Assembly: GCA_039714535.1 (NCBI GenBank)
Contig: JBDLJC010000009.1
Coordinates: 1-64,000 of the forward strand
Length of the DNA stretch: 64,000 nt
Direction of reading: 5' to 3'
From: JAGXFP01 sp039714535
GTDB lineage: Bacteria; Desulfobacterota; Desulfobulbia; Desulfobulbales; JAGXFP01
The notes beneath the pieces were generated by a model. The model saw only the letters and a program-made list of their open reading frames with translations. It had not been told where the DNA came from and searched no databases. The position numbers and the translations under genes were made by a program. Below are positions 44,857-53,141 of this stretch, in pieces; the stretch's first letter is position 1; every line of letters starts with the position of its first letter.

Positions 44857-45483
44857 TTAGAAGTTAATGATGGCACATTTAATGTCGCTCAACTGGACTC
44901 CCGGTGGGTTTCTCAAGTTTTTCTCGATCTCCAGAAGTTTCAGCTTGATCGCCAGCTCTCCGGCAAAGCCGCCCGGGCCATTGGCCGCTACTACTCTATG
45001 ACAGGGGATGATCAAGGCCAGAGGGTTTTGATTGCAGGCTCGGCCGACAGCTCGGGCTCCTCCCGGTGATCCGGCGGTGGTGGCCAGTTCGCCATAGGTT
45101 ATTGTCTCTCCCGGTTTGATCAGACTTATCAGGCGCCATATCTTCTGCTGGAATTCGGTGCCGTTCTTCAGGAAGGGATTATGGTCGAAATCCGGGGCCG
45201 GTTTTTCTGGGCCACCGCCAAGCATTCGATGTACCAGTTTCTTGATATGGATGATTTCATTGTTTGCTCTGGCCAACTCAGCTTTTGCCATGAATTGTCT
45301 TATTGTCTTGAGTGCCTGGTGGTGAACTTCTCTGGAAAAAGACAGGTGGATAATGGTGTCATTGTTAATGATTACCAAGAATTCCAGGAACTTGTACCTG
45401 CATAATGCCGAGTAATAAGAGTCGTCAGCCAGGCTCGTTGTGGCGCTATGTGCAGGGTTTGTCGGGTGCATTTTATGGTCCAT
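44857..45483 (-). CDS. ogt: Methylated-DNA--protein-cysteine methyltransferase
   Basis: Suicide repair of O6-methylguanine. 208 residues with an N-terminal RNase H-like part and the C-terminal active-site domain: FQQKIWRLISLIKPGETITYGELA (helix-turn-helix), GRACNQNPLALIIPCHRVV (acceptor Cys 161) and GGFAGELAIKLKLLEIE. It is single, with no ada-type regulator domain. Confidence 0.92.
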   Translation of the reverse strand: MDHKMHPTNPAHSATTSLADDSYYSALCRYKFLEFLVIINNDTIIHLSFSREVHHQALKTIRQFMAKAELARANNEIIHIKKLVHRMLGGGPEKPAPDFDHNPFLKNGTEFQQKIWRLISLIKPGETITYGELATTAGSPGGARAVGRACNQNPLALIIPCHRVVAANGPGGFAGELAIKLKLLEIEKNLRNPPGVQLSDIKCAIINF

Positions 45484-45766
45484 TCTTGCCTGTCTGGCTG
45501 TTATCTTTTTATCGTTATCTTGTCTTTAAGGAGAATTGATTATACAACAATGGCCAAGATCTTCTCGATCATTATCTGGTTAACATAATATCTTCGGGTA
45601 GTTACGTGTGAAACTTTTTGAGGATTTCCTTGCTTTTTGTTGTGGGGCCGTTTATCTAACTGTTAGAGGCTTGATGTTTACTGCCTGAAAGACGGTAATG
45701 TTGTCTGCGCTGAGAGACTGTAAAGGTTTGTTTTTAAGATGAAGTGGCTGGGCGGGATACCCCACT

Positions 45767-46783
45767 ATGAAGCTTGTTGAAAAAATATTTATCACCTCAT
45801 TTGTCCTGGCGGTAATGCTGTTATCCGTATCTGGTTTTATAACAGATGGTGAGGCCCGGAGTAGCAAGAAGCCGGTTTCCAATATTGTCTCCATCCATAA
45901 ATTCCAACCTGGCACGGTAAATCCCAAAACCGGTGGTGATAACTATCGTCCTCCCGTAGTTGATCTCTCTTCCACTCAACAGACTAAGCGGCGTCCTGAG
46001 GATGGTCTGCCGCTGCTTGAGACAGCAGGGCAATTACGCAAGCGTCTGACCTCTAAAAGTGCAATTATCATGGATGGTGATAGTGGTAAGGTGATTTACG
46101 CCCATTTGCCGGATAAAACCGCCCAGCCGGCCAGTACTATAAAAATCCTGACCGGTTTGATTGCGATCCAGTCTTTGGAGGACGAGGAAAAGGTGTTGGC
46201 CAGCCGTCGGGCGGCCGGGATGCCAAGATCCAAGATCTATCTGCGGCGGGGCAAGTCCTATCGGGCGGATGATATGATTAATGCCGTGTTGCTTTCTTCG
46301 GCCAATGATGCCAGTGTCGCCCTCGCGGAAAAAATTGCCGGTTCCGAGCGGGTCTTTGCGAAATTGATGACCCATAAAGCAAAGGCCTGGGGGGCGGAGA
46401 ATACCGTCTGTAAAACCTCCACCGGTCTCACCTCCCGGGGGCAACAATCGACGGTTCGTGATTTGGCGGTACTTTTCAACCGGGCCATGGAGAACGAGGA
46501 ATTTGCGGACAGGGTTGTCCGAAGAAAGATTAAAACCGGCTACGGTAAGGTGTTGAAAAATCACAATCGGGCTTTATGGCAGATTGCTGGGGCAGAAGGG
46601 GGTAAGACCGGTTACACCAAGGCTGCCCGCCAGACCTATGTTGGTAAATTCAAGCGCGGTGATGATGAGTTGACCGTGGCGGTTATGGGCAGTGAAACTA
46701 TGTGGGACGATGTTAAATGTTTGGTTGAATATGGTTTCGCCAAGAAGAAGAGCATGGGGATAACAACTGCGGCGGTAAAATAG
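45767..46783 (+). CDS. D-alanyl-D-alanine carboxypeptidase (PBP5-like)
   Basis: Exported serine peptidase that trims the terminal D-Ala of peptidoglycan stem peptides (338 residues). A signal peptide is followed by about 60 residues of basic linker and then the catalytic domain: STIK (Ser 123), SAN (178-180) and KTGY (280-282). It ends soon after the KTG domain, so it lacks the PBP5 C-terminal beta domain and amphipathic anchor. It is thus closer to short DacA/PBP7-type enzymes. ATG 45767 follows GGCGGGAT. Confidence 0.9.
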   Translation: MKLVEKIFITSFVLAVMLLSVSGFITDGEARSSKKPVSNIVSIHKFQPGTVNPKTGGDNYRPPVVDLSSTQQTKRRPEDGLPLLETAGQLRKRLTSKSAIIMDGDSGKVIYAHLPDKTAQPASTIKILTGLIAIQSLEDEEKVLASRRAAGMPRSKIYLRRGKSYRADDMINAVLLSSANDASVALAEKIAGSERVFAKLMTHKAKAWGAENTVCKTSTGLTSRGQQSTVRDLAVLFNRAMENEEFADRVVRRKIKTGYGKVLKNHNRALWQIAGAEGGKTGYTKAARQTYVGKFKRGDDELTVAVMGSETMWDDVKCLVEYGFAKKKSMGITTAAVK

Positions 46784-46918
46784 TTCCCAGTCATGGTTGG
46801 GCTACTGCCGTATGGTGTTTGGCGCATATGATGCGCGTTTGGAGGGCAGTGGCATAAGCGCTCCCCGGTGTTTTTTGCGGATGAAGTATCTCCTGGTTTC
46901 TTTCCTTTCTTTTTAGTC

Positions 46919-47006
46919 CTTATACCCACAGGGTTCTGTTCAATCCCCCTCCTAGGGGGCATAAGTTTCATTGAACCAGACAAGCTGGTTAATTCAGCTT
47001 CATATT
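46919..47006 (+). repeat. Structured intergenic repeat, copy 2
   Basis: CTTATACC.CAGGGTTCTGTTCAAT, hairpin CCCCCT-CCT-AGGGGG (46945-46959), CATAAGTTTC, hairpin AACCAG-ACAAG-CTGGTT (46974-46990), then ATTCAGCTTCATA. Same order as copy 1 at 34776, with compensating stem changes and conserved loops. It ends 28 nt before the cyclo-ligase start. Confidence 0.65.
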
Positions 47007-47034
47007 TTCACTGTTGATCGTTTATATCAAGCCA

Positions 47035-47721
47035 ATGGTAAACCTCTTAAGTAAAAACGAGCTCAGGGCTGTTTGTCTACCAATGGCGGAGGAGCGGATT
47101 TTCGCCGTCCAGGGGAAATTGGCAGAAATTCTGCGGCGTTCAGAGAGTTATCGCCAGTGTCGGCAAATTTTTATTGATCCTTCGCTGCTGCTTCGCCAGG
47201 CGCGGGTCAATGCCCTGCTGGATGGCAAAGAGTTGATTATGCCGGGGGCCGGCCTCAAGGAAGGTTTTTACCTGCTTAAGCCCTTTCAAGTCCCATTCAA
47301 AAACCTGGTCATGGCAGTTACCTATGTGGGGCTGGAGCGTTATGGTCGCCGTCTTGCCGCAGCGGATATTTCATCCCTGCATATTTCCCTGCTGGTGGGC
47401 GAGTCATTCGCTGTTGATCGACAGGGCCACCGTTTAGGGGGCGGCCAGGGTTTTTTTGATCTTGCCATCGCCCTGCTTGGCGAGATGAATGGGCTGGCAG
47501 ATGGTTGTCAGGCTGTAGCCGCTATTGATGATCCAGCCAGGGTTGTCGAGAAGATTCCCCAAGATCCATGGGATGTCAAATGTGGCGAAATCCTCGCCCC
47601 GGATGGGATCGAAGAACTTTTCGACTCTTCGTCGGTTCCGGAGATTTTTTGGGATGATATTCCACCGGAACGGATTAAGCGCATATCTCCTCTGCGGCGT
47701 CTCCTTGCGAGCGGGAAATAA
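47035..47721 (+). CDS. 5-formyltetrahydrofolate cyclo-ligase family protein
   Basis: Member of the 5-FCL fold (228 residues from ATG 47035; a TTG at 47014 is also possible). The conserved ATP/folate loop is FAVDRQGHRLGGGQGFFDLA. The N-terminal KNELRAVCL helix and the R..R..Q..F core differ from the true cyclo-ligase KxxxR pattern, so it may be a divergent paralogue. Expected reaction: 5-formyl-THF + ATP to 5,10-methenyl-THF. It lies 123 nt upstream of tatC, with the structured repeat just ahead. Confidence 0.75.
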   Translation: MVNLLSKNELRAVCLPMAEERIFAVQGKLAEILRRSESYRQCRQIFIDPSLLLRQARVNALLDGKELIMPGAGLKEGFYLLKPFQVPFKNLVMAVTYVGLERYGRRLAAADISSLHISLLVGESFAVDRQGHRLGGGQGFFDLAIALLGEMNGLADGCQAVAAIDDPARVVEKIPQDPWDVKCGEILAPDGIEELFDSSSVPEIFWDDIPPERIKRISPLRRLLASGK

Positions 47722-47844
47722 GCTGATCTTGCCAGGACAAATTATCATTCCAGTTGCTGAAAGGGCAAGTTGCCTGTACCATGTCTGCGGTCCTTTTTAT
47801 CTCTGATTTATCTTTTAAACTTACGTAAGAGAGCTTGAACCAAG

Positions 47845-48602
47845 TTGGCAATTGAAGATTTAGACCAGCAGCCCTTGACTGAACATCTGGCCGAATTACG
47901 TGGCTGTCTTATTGCCTCGTTAGTTGCGGTAGGGCTCGGATTTTGTGTTGCCTATTATTTTATTCAGGATATCGGCTATTGGTTTTTTAAGCCGCTTTTC
48001 GATGTCTTGCCCGATAAGTCCTCGCTGATCTTTACCTCCTATCAGGAAGCCTTTTTTTTTATCTGAAATTAGCCCTGGTCTGCGGCACCCTCCTTGGTAG
48101 TCCGGTAATTTTCGCCCAGATCTGGCGTTTTGTTGCTCCCGGTCTTTACCACCACGAGAAGAAAGCTCTGGTGCCCTTTGTCCTGCTCTCGACCATCTGT
48201 TTTCTGGGGGGAGCTTTCTTTGGTTATGCGCTGGTGTTCCCCCCGGCTTTTCGGTTCTTGGTCGGGTACTCCAACGAATATCTAAGCGCCATGCCGGCGG
48301 TCAATGAATACTTTTCCCTTAGTCTCAGGTTGTTGATTTCCTTCGGGGTTATCTTTGAGTTGCCGGTCTTCATGGTCTTTTTGGCCAGGCTTGGCGTAGT
48401 TGATGTGGAGTTTCTCTGTCGCAACCGCAAGTACGCGGTCCTGATCTCTTTTATAATCGCCGCTATTCTTACCCCGACTCCCGACGTGGTTAATCAGGTT
48501 CTGATGGGCGGCCCCCTGGTGGTTCTTTACGAGATCAGTATCATCGCGGTCAGGTTGTTTGGCCGTCGGGTAAAACCCCAGGTCGAGGGGGCGGAGCCAT
48601 AG
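47845..48602 (+). CDS. tatC: Twin-arginine translocase TatC, frameshifted at a T9 run
   Basis: Core subunit of the Tat exporter for folded proteins. The first frame (from TTG 47845) has QPLTEHLAELRG, helix 1 and SYQEAFFFI, then stops at 48064-48066. The rest continues in the -1 frame: (F)YLKLALVCG..., IWRFVAPGLYHHEKKALVPF, five helices, LTPTPDVVNQ. The switch is exactly at nine T residues (48052-48060). Re-reading one T restores a 252-residue protein of normal length. It could be programmed slippage, a recent mutation or a homopolymer sequencing error. No TatA or TatB is encoded alongside. Confidence 0.85.
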
Positions 48603-48714
48603 GTTGCTGGCTTTGTAATTCTCGAAACATGAGGTTTTTCAAGGTTGTCTGGTCACCTCACAATAAACTGCTTAAACCAGCAACTTATGGCTTGAAAACC
48701 GGGATAGTTTTTAC

Positions 48715-48743
48715 TTGACAATTCATCTCTCCCTCAATATAAG
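48715..48743 (+). promoter_or_regulatory. Strong promoter of sat
   Basis: TTGACA (48715), 17 nt, TATAAG (48738), close to consensus. The start is near 48750, leaving a leader of about 60 nt. Confidence 0.7.
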
Positions 48744-48809
48744 GTTATTCTTTCATAGTTCTGAAGCTCTATTCATTTTTTTATATAAATTCAACAAGGA
48801 GACGTTAAC

Positions 48810-50090
48810 ATGTCGAAATTAGTTGCTCCCCATGGAGGCAAAGGTCTGGTTTGCTGCCTGCTGCACGGCAATGAGCTGGAGGCTGAGAAAGAGAAAGCTG
48901 CTGGTCTGAAGCAGGTTGAGATTACTGCCCGCGCCAAAGGCGATCTGATCATGATGGGTATTGGTGGTTTCAGCCCTCTCGATGGTTTTATGAAAAAAGC
49001 TGACTGGAAAGGCGTTTGCGAAAACTTCCAGATGGCAGATGGCACTTTCTGGCCTGTCCCCGTAACCCTCGATGTATCTGCTGCCGATGCTGGTGATATC
49101 AGCGAAGGTGACGAGATCGCCCTTGTTAAAGATGGTGAGACCTATGCCACCATGAAGGTCAGCGAAAAATACGAGATGACCGACGCTGACAAAAAATGGG
49201 AATGTGAGAAAGTTTTCAAGGGTGAAGGCGAAGAGTCCGAGGGTGATAGCTTCTGGAAGATCGCTCCTGAAGATCATCCCGGCGTCATCATGGTTATGGC
49301 TCAGAAAGAGTTCAACCTTGCCGGTACCGTTAAAGTCCTTTCCGAGGGCGAGTATCCCGCCGAGTACAAAGGCGTTTACCTGACCCCTGCCGAGACCCGT
49401 GCAATGTTTGAAGAGCGCAACTGGAAAAACGTTGCTGCCCTGCAGCTTCGTAACCCCATGCATCGCTCCCACGAGTTCCTGGCCAAGATCGCCGTTGAGG
49501 TTTGTGACGGTGTTCTGATCCACTCCCTGATCGGTAACCTGAAAGCGGGCGATATTCCTGCTGATGTCCGGGTTAAGGCCATCGATATTCTTATCGAGAA
49601 CTACTTCGTTAAAGATAACGTCATCAACGCTGGTTATCCCCTGGATATGCGTTATGCCGGTCCCCGTGAAGGCCTGCTGCATGCCACCTTCCGTCAGAAC
49701 TACGGCATCAACAACATGCTGATCGGTCGTGACCACGCTGGTGTTGGTGATTTCTACGGTCTGTTCGAGGCCCAGGAGATCTTTGACCGCATCCCGACCA
49801 CTGGTGATGCCGGTAAGGACCTGCTGTGCAAGCCGATGAAAATCGACTGGACCTTCTACTGCAAGGAATGTGACGGTATGGCTTCCCTGCGTACCTGTCC
49901 GCACGACAAAGAGTCCCGGGTTATCCTTTCCGGAACCAAGCTTCGTAAGGCCCTTTCCGAAGGTGCCGAGATCGTTGACCACTTCGGTCGTGACGAAGTC
50001 CTTGATCACCTGAAAGAGTACTATGCCGGTCTGACCGAGAAGGTTGAGGTCAAGATGCAGGGTGCTGCTTCCGGTGAGGACATGAAATAA
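48810..50090 (+). CDS. sat: Sulfate adenylyltransferase (ATP sulfurylase)
   Basis: First step of dissimilatory sulfate reduction: sulfate + ATP to APS + PPi (reverse in sulfur disproportionation). A 426-residue homo-oligomeric type. The nucleotide motif is QLRNPMHRSHE (212-222), followed by IGRDHAGVGDF and a zinc-type Cys cluster (YCKECDGMASLRTCPHDK). No APS kinase domain. AAGGAG precedes ATG 48810. Codons are strongly selected (CGT, GGT, CTG), as for a very abundant protein. It has its own promoter and terminator, so it is monocistronic and not joined to aprAB. Confidence 0.97.
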   Translation: MSKLVAPHGGKGLVCCLLHGNELEAEKEKAAGLKQVEITARAKGDLIMMGIGGFSPLDGFMKKADWKGVCENFQMADGTFWPVPVTLDVSAADAGDISEGDEIALVKDGETYATMKVSEKYEMTDADKKWECEKVFKGEGEESEGDSFWKIAPEDHPGVIMVMAQKEFNLAGTVKVLSEGEYPAEYKGVYLTPAETRAMFEERNWKNVAALQLRNPMHRSHEFLAKIAVEVCDGVLIHSLIGNLKAGDIPADVRVKAIDILIENYFVKDNVINAGYPLDMRYAGPREGLLHATFRQNYGINNMLIGRDHAGVGDFYGLFEAQEIFDRIPTTGDAGKDLLCKPMKIDWTFYCKECDGMASLRTCPHDKESRVILSGTKLRKALSEGAEIVDHFGRDEVLDHLKEYYAGLTEKVEVKMQGAASGEDMK

Positions 50091-50121
50091 TTTGCCATTG
50101 GCAAAATTTTCATTCTGAACT

Positions 50122-50160
50122 AAAAAAAAGGGATGCCGACTTGTCGGCATCCCTTTTTTT
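50122..50160. terminator. Bidirectional terminator after sat
   Basis: AAAAAAAGGGATGCCGAC-TT-GTCGGCATCCCTTTTTTT: 11 GC-containing pairs plus a 7-bp A:T extension, so T tracts occur on both strands. Serves sat and the convergent winged-helix gene. Confidence 0.9.
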
Positions 50161-50192
50161 GTTTTGGTGATAATACGCGGGGAGGAAGGTGG

Positions 50193-50669
50193 TTATTTGA
50201 CGGAGATGTTCTTGCCGTCCTTGGTTACCTTGACCTTGCCTTCTCCAGCCAGCCAGCCCATGGCGGCAAAGATCATCCCCTGGTTGCGCCGTTGTTTTTC
50301 CATGGCGGCGACCAGGTCGGCAACGGTGGTTTTACCGTTATCTGTAAGATAGGCTGAAATGTCATCGGCCAGCAACCGCACAGAATCAGCAATAGGTTTG
50401 CTCTTTATTGATTTGAGGGCAGGTGGCGCTGCTTTTTTAGTCGCCTCCCCAGTAGCCGTCGCCTCGTGGATCTTTTCAACGGTGGACTCGACTGTCTTCT
50501 CCGCGGTCTTGGTCGCTGTGTCAACCAATTCGCTGGCAGTTTTGACTGCCTGGCGCCCGCCCTCTTCAAGCTTTTTCTGGGAACGAGCGAAGAGCTTACC
50601 TAGTGCCGATCCCGCTTTTTTTAAACTCTCATCGAAATTTTTCAGCCCTTTTTTCTGGGGTGTCGTCAT
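50193..50669 (-). CDS. Histone H1-like / winged-helix protein
   Basis: A 158-residue protein in two parts. The first 90 residues are Lys-, Ala- and Thr-rich and helical, like H1/AlgP tails (KKAGSALGKLFARSQKK, TATKTAEKTVESTVEK). The last 60 form a DUF2582-type winged helix (DDISAYLTDNGKTTVADLV, IFAAMGWLAGEGKVKVTKDG). DsrD, encoded 7 kb away, has a fold of the same general type. A nucleoid or DNA-binding role is likely but unproven. AGGAGG precedes ATG 50669. It is convergent with sat. Confidence 0.72.
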   Translation of the reverse strand: MTTPQKKGLKNFDESLKKAGSALGKLFARSQKKLEEGGRQAVKTASELVDTATKTAEKTVESTVEKIHEATATGEATKKAAPPALKSIKSKPIADSVRLLADDISAYLTDNGKTTVADLVAAMEKQRRNQGMIFAAMGWLAGEGKVKVTKDGKNISVK

Positions 50670-51004
50670 AGCTTTATTCCTCCTGTAAAGCGGTGAACAT
50701 TGTTTGTAGTTGTATTGTGCGTCAGGAGGGCCTAGATGTCAACTAGAATCCACCGCCAAAAATGTTTGCCCTCAAGAAGATGGCATTCGGTGCTGCCAAA
50801 TAGCTTGACAAGTTGGCTGAATGTATCGGTGAATTCGCAGTTATGGCTCTGCGGAGCAAGCGTTGATGCCATTTCAGAGTTTATCTGCGGGCGCTACCTA
50901 CGGCGTCGGCAACCTTTTTAAGGTCACCCCCGGATTGGCAACTTTCTTTGCTCTTTGTATCTGCAGTCGTCCCGGTTGATGATGGACCATGTTTGTCAAG
51001 TATC
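50670..51004. other. Divergent upstream region, no convincing gene
   Basis: ATG 50736 has a good AGGAGG site and 61 open codons, but the peptide is Trp/Arg/Ser-rich with no pattern. I treat it as chance. Confidence 0.35.
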
Positions 51005-51033
51005 TTGCACAAACCGTCGATAAGGAGCATAAT
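51005..51033 (+). promoter_or_regulatory. Promoter of aroB
   Basis: TTGCAC (51005), 17 nt, CATAAT (51028). The start is near 51040. Confidence 0.5.
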
Positions 51034-51070
51034 TACCCCCTTTCCTATTTCCATATTTGAAGGTGACTTG

Positions 51071-52150
51071 ATGCAAGAGATTACAGTAGGTCTGGATAAT
51101 CGATCATATCCGATATTAATTCAAGAGGGGCAACTTGGTCTGATTGGTGCGGATCTGGCCAAGCGGAATATTGCCAAACGTTACATCATTGTCGCTGATG
51201 ATCATGTGGCCGGTTTGTACGGGGCCTTGATCCAAGATTCACTGGTCGTTACTGGACTTGATTGTGAGTTGATTACCTTTCCCCGTGGTGAGGCCAGTAA
51301 GCATCTTGGCACGGTTGCGGAACTGGCCAGTCGTCTTGCCCAGCTGGGGGTTGATCGCAAGGATGCCCTTATTGCCTTGGGGGGCGGGGTGACCGGCGAC
51401 ATAACCGGATTTCTGGCAGCCTCCTACATGCGCGGGATTCCCTTTATCCAGGTGCCGACCACCCTGTTGGCCCAAGTGGATAGTTCGGTGGGGGGCAAAA
51501 CCGGGGTGGATATCCCTGAAGGGAAAAACCTGATCGGCGCCTTTTATCAGCCCAAATGTGTTTATATTGACTCTTTGATTTTAAAATCATTGCCTGCCAA
51601 GGAATTGCTGAATGGCTTGGCTGAGGTCATCAAGTATGGCGTAATCTGGGACGGTGATTTTTTTGCCTATCTGAGTGAAAACCGGGCGGCGATTCTGGCT
51701 TTGGATTTGCCGGTGCTGGAGAAGGTGATTGCCCGCTGCTGTTCTATTAAGGCGGAGGTGGTGGCGGCCGATGAGCGGGAGTCGGACCTGCGCCGCATTC
51801 TTAATTATGGGCATACCATCGGCCACGCGGTGGAGGCGGCGTCCGGATACAGTCTGGACCACGGTCTGGCGGTGGCTATCGGTATGGTGGCGGTCAATGA
51901 GTTGGCGGTTGGCAAGGGGCTGATCTCCAGGGAAACGGCGGACCAGGTGCGGGAATTGATAGCCGCATATGGCTTGCCGGTGGATATCCCATCTGCATAT
52001 GATCGGCGGCAGATCAAGGATTACCTGAAGACCGACAAGAAGACCATCGGTGGCCGACCCTTTTTCGTGTTACCGACGGAGATCGGCAGGGTGGTCGTCA
52101 CCGATGATGTTGCCGACGGTCTGGTTGATCAGGTTATTGGCATTGAATAA
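51071..52150 (+). CDS. aroB: 3-dehydroquinate synthase
   Basis: Second step of the shikimate pathway: DAHP to 3-dehydroquinate, with NAD and a divalent metal. 359 residues. FPRGEASK, ALGGGVTGDITGF, the VPTTLLAQVDSSVGGKTGVD block and the metal ligands in GLAEVIKYG, NYGHTIGHAVE and LDHGLAVAIGM are all present. I set the start at ATG 51071 after AAGGTGA; an open frame upstream lacks AroB sequence. Single gene. Confidence 0.97.
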   Translation: MQEITVGLDNRSYPILIQEGQLGLIGADLAKRNIAKRYIIVADDHVAGLYGALIQDSLVVTGLDCELITFPRGEASKHLGTVAELASRLAQLGVDRKDALIALGGGVTGDITGFLAASYMRGIPFIQVPTTLLAQVDSSVGGKTGVDIPEGKNLIGAFYQPKCVYIDSLILKSLPAKELLNGLAEVIKYGVIWDGDFFAYLSENRAAILALDLPVLEKVIARCCSIKAEVVAADERESDLRRILNYGHTIGHAVEAASGYSLDHGLAVAIGMVAVNELAVGKGLISRETADQVRELIAAYGLPVDIPSAYDRRQIKDYLKTDKKTIGGRPFFVLPTEIGRVVVTDDVADGLVDQVIGIE

Positions 52151-52276
52151 GATGGTGTCGCAGACACGTGAGCCTGTGAGACTTCGAAAAGTCCGATATT
52201 GTTATGCTCCTTGAATGTTTTTTTACGAAACCATCAAGCAAACTGTCGATCAGCGGTGGGCTGCCTTGCTGCTGGC

Positions 52277-53089
52277 TTACGGGCTGATGATGCCTTCCAT
52301 GTAAACGGTTAATTTCTGGGCCAGGTTTTGGTCGTCGACGAGTAATGATACTTCGTTATTGTATTTCAGGGCGGCATTGGTGAAATTGTGACTGCCGACG
52401 AAAGAATAGCGGCGATCAATAATGACTAATTTGGTATGGGTGGTGATGTTTGGTGAGTCAAATATGACTTTTATGCCGTTATCCCGCAACCGCCTTGCGG
52501 TTAGCTGGTTTGTTGCGTTGAGCTTTTCGTCGTAGCCGGATTTCTCCAGAAAGACCCTGACCTGAACTCCCCACTGGGCGGCGGCTATCAGTTCTTTAAT
52601 GATCAGGCTCGGCCTGTTCTTAGATGATTTTGTGGTCTTGAAGACAAACATTGCCAAGTCAATATTTGCTTGGGCTCCGCGGATTTTGTTTAGCAGGGCC
52701 GGGAAGTAATCTGCATTTGTCAGCACCACAACATCCCCCTGACTGGTTTTTATCCTGGCCGGATCTTTTCCTTGCTCGTCTTGTTGAGAGGAGGGAGAAG
52801 GCTGTTCAGGATTGGCGGTGATCGCCAGGTCCGCCCTCATGATCTTCACCGTGTCGGGACCAATTCCATCGCAGATCAGAAGTTCCTTGAAAGCCTTGAA
52901 TGGGCCATGGGTGTCGCGGCAGGCAATTATGGTGCGAGCCCGAATCGTACCTATATATGGTAGAGAGGTTAGCTCTGTCTCGGTCGCTGTGTTGATGTTT
53001 AGGTTTTCCGCCTTGGCCAATCTGGGCAGAGTGGTGAACATCAGGCAGGAAAAAACCAACAGCAGAACAGTATATTTGATCTTTGCCAA
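52277..53089 (-). CDS. Exported ComEA-type HhH plus phospholipase D-family nuclease
   Basis: A 270-residue secreted protein. The signal peptide (1-27) ends at AKA-E. A ComEA-like helix-hairpin-helix DNA-binding unit (about 29-90: NINTATETELTSLPYIG, ICDGIGPDTV) follows, then a linker and a PLD domain (115-268) with one HKD motif (His 218, Lys 220, Asp 225). Single-HKD proteins such as Nuc dimerise to form one active site. The TTG start at 53089 follows GAGGAG. Likely a periplasmic or surface nuclease with its own DNA-binding domain; no competence genes are nearby. Confidence 0.85.
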   Translation of the reverse strand: MAKIKYTVLLLVFSCLMFTTLPRLAKAENLNINTATETELTSLPYIGTIRARTIIACRDTHGPFKAFKELLICDGIGPDTVKIMRADLAITANPEQPSPSSQQDEQGKDPARIKTSQGDVVVLTNADYFPALLNKIRGAQANIDLAMFVFKTTKSSKNRPSLIIKELIAAAQWGVQVRVFLEKSGYDEKLNATNQLTARRLRDNGIKVIFDSPNITTHTKLVIIDRRYSFVGSHNFTNAALKYNNEVSLLVDDQNLAQKLTVYMEGIISP

Positions 53090-53141
53090 AATTGATCTCC
53101 TCTCAATAAAATTTTCTTTTAGGCGAAATAGCGGGTAATTC

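Noticed and set aside
48819..50150. 443-codon open frame on the strand opposite sat
   Set aside because: It is an antisense shadow created by the strongly biased codons of sat; no ribosome site or family motif. The same applies to long frames opposite dsrA and dsrB.
50736..50921. 61-codon frame with a good AGGAGG site
   Set aside because: The peptide shows no helix, membrane or metal pattern and no family; the ribosome site alone is not enough.
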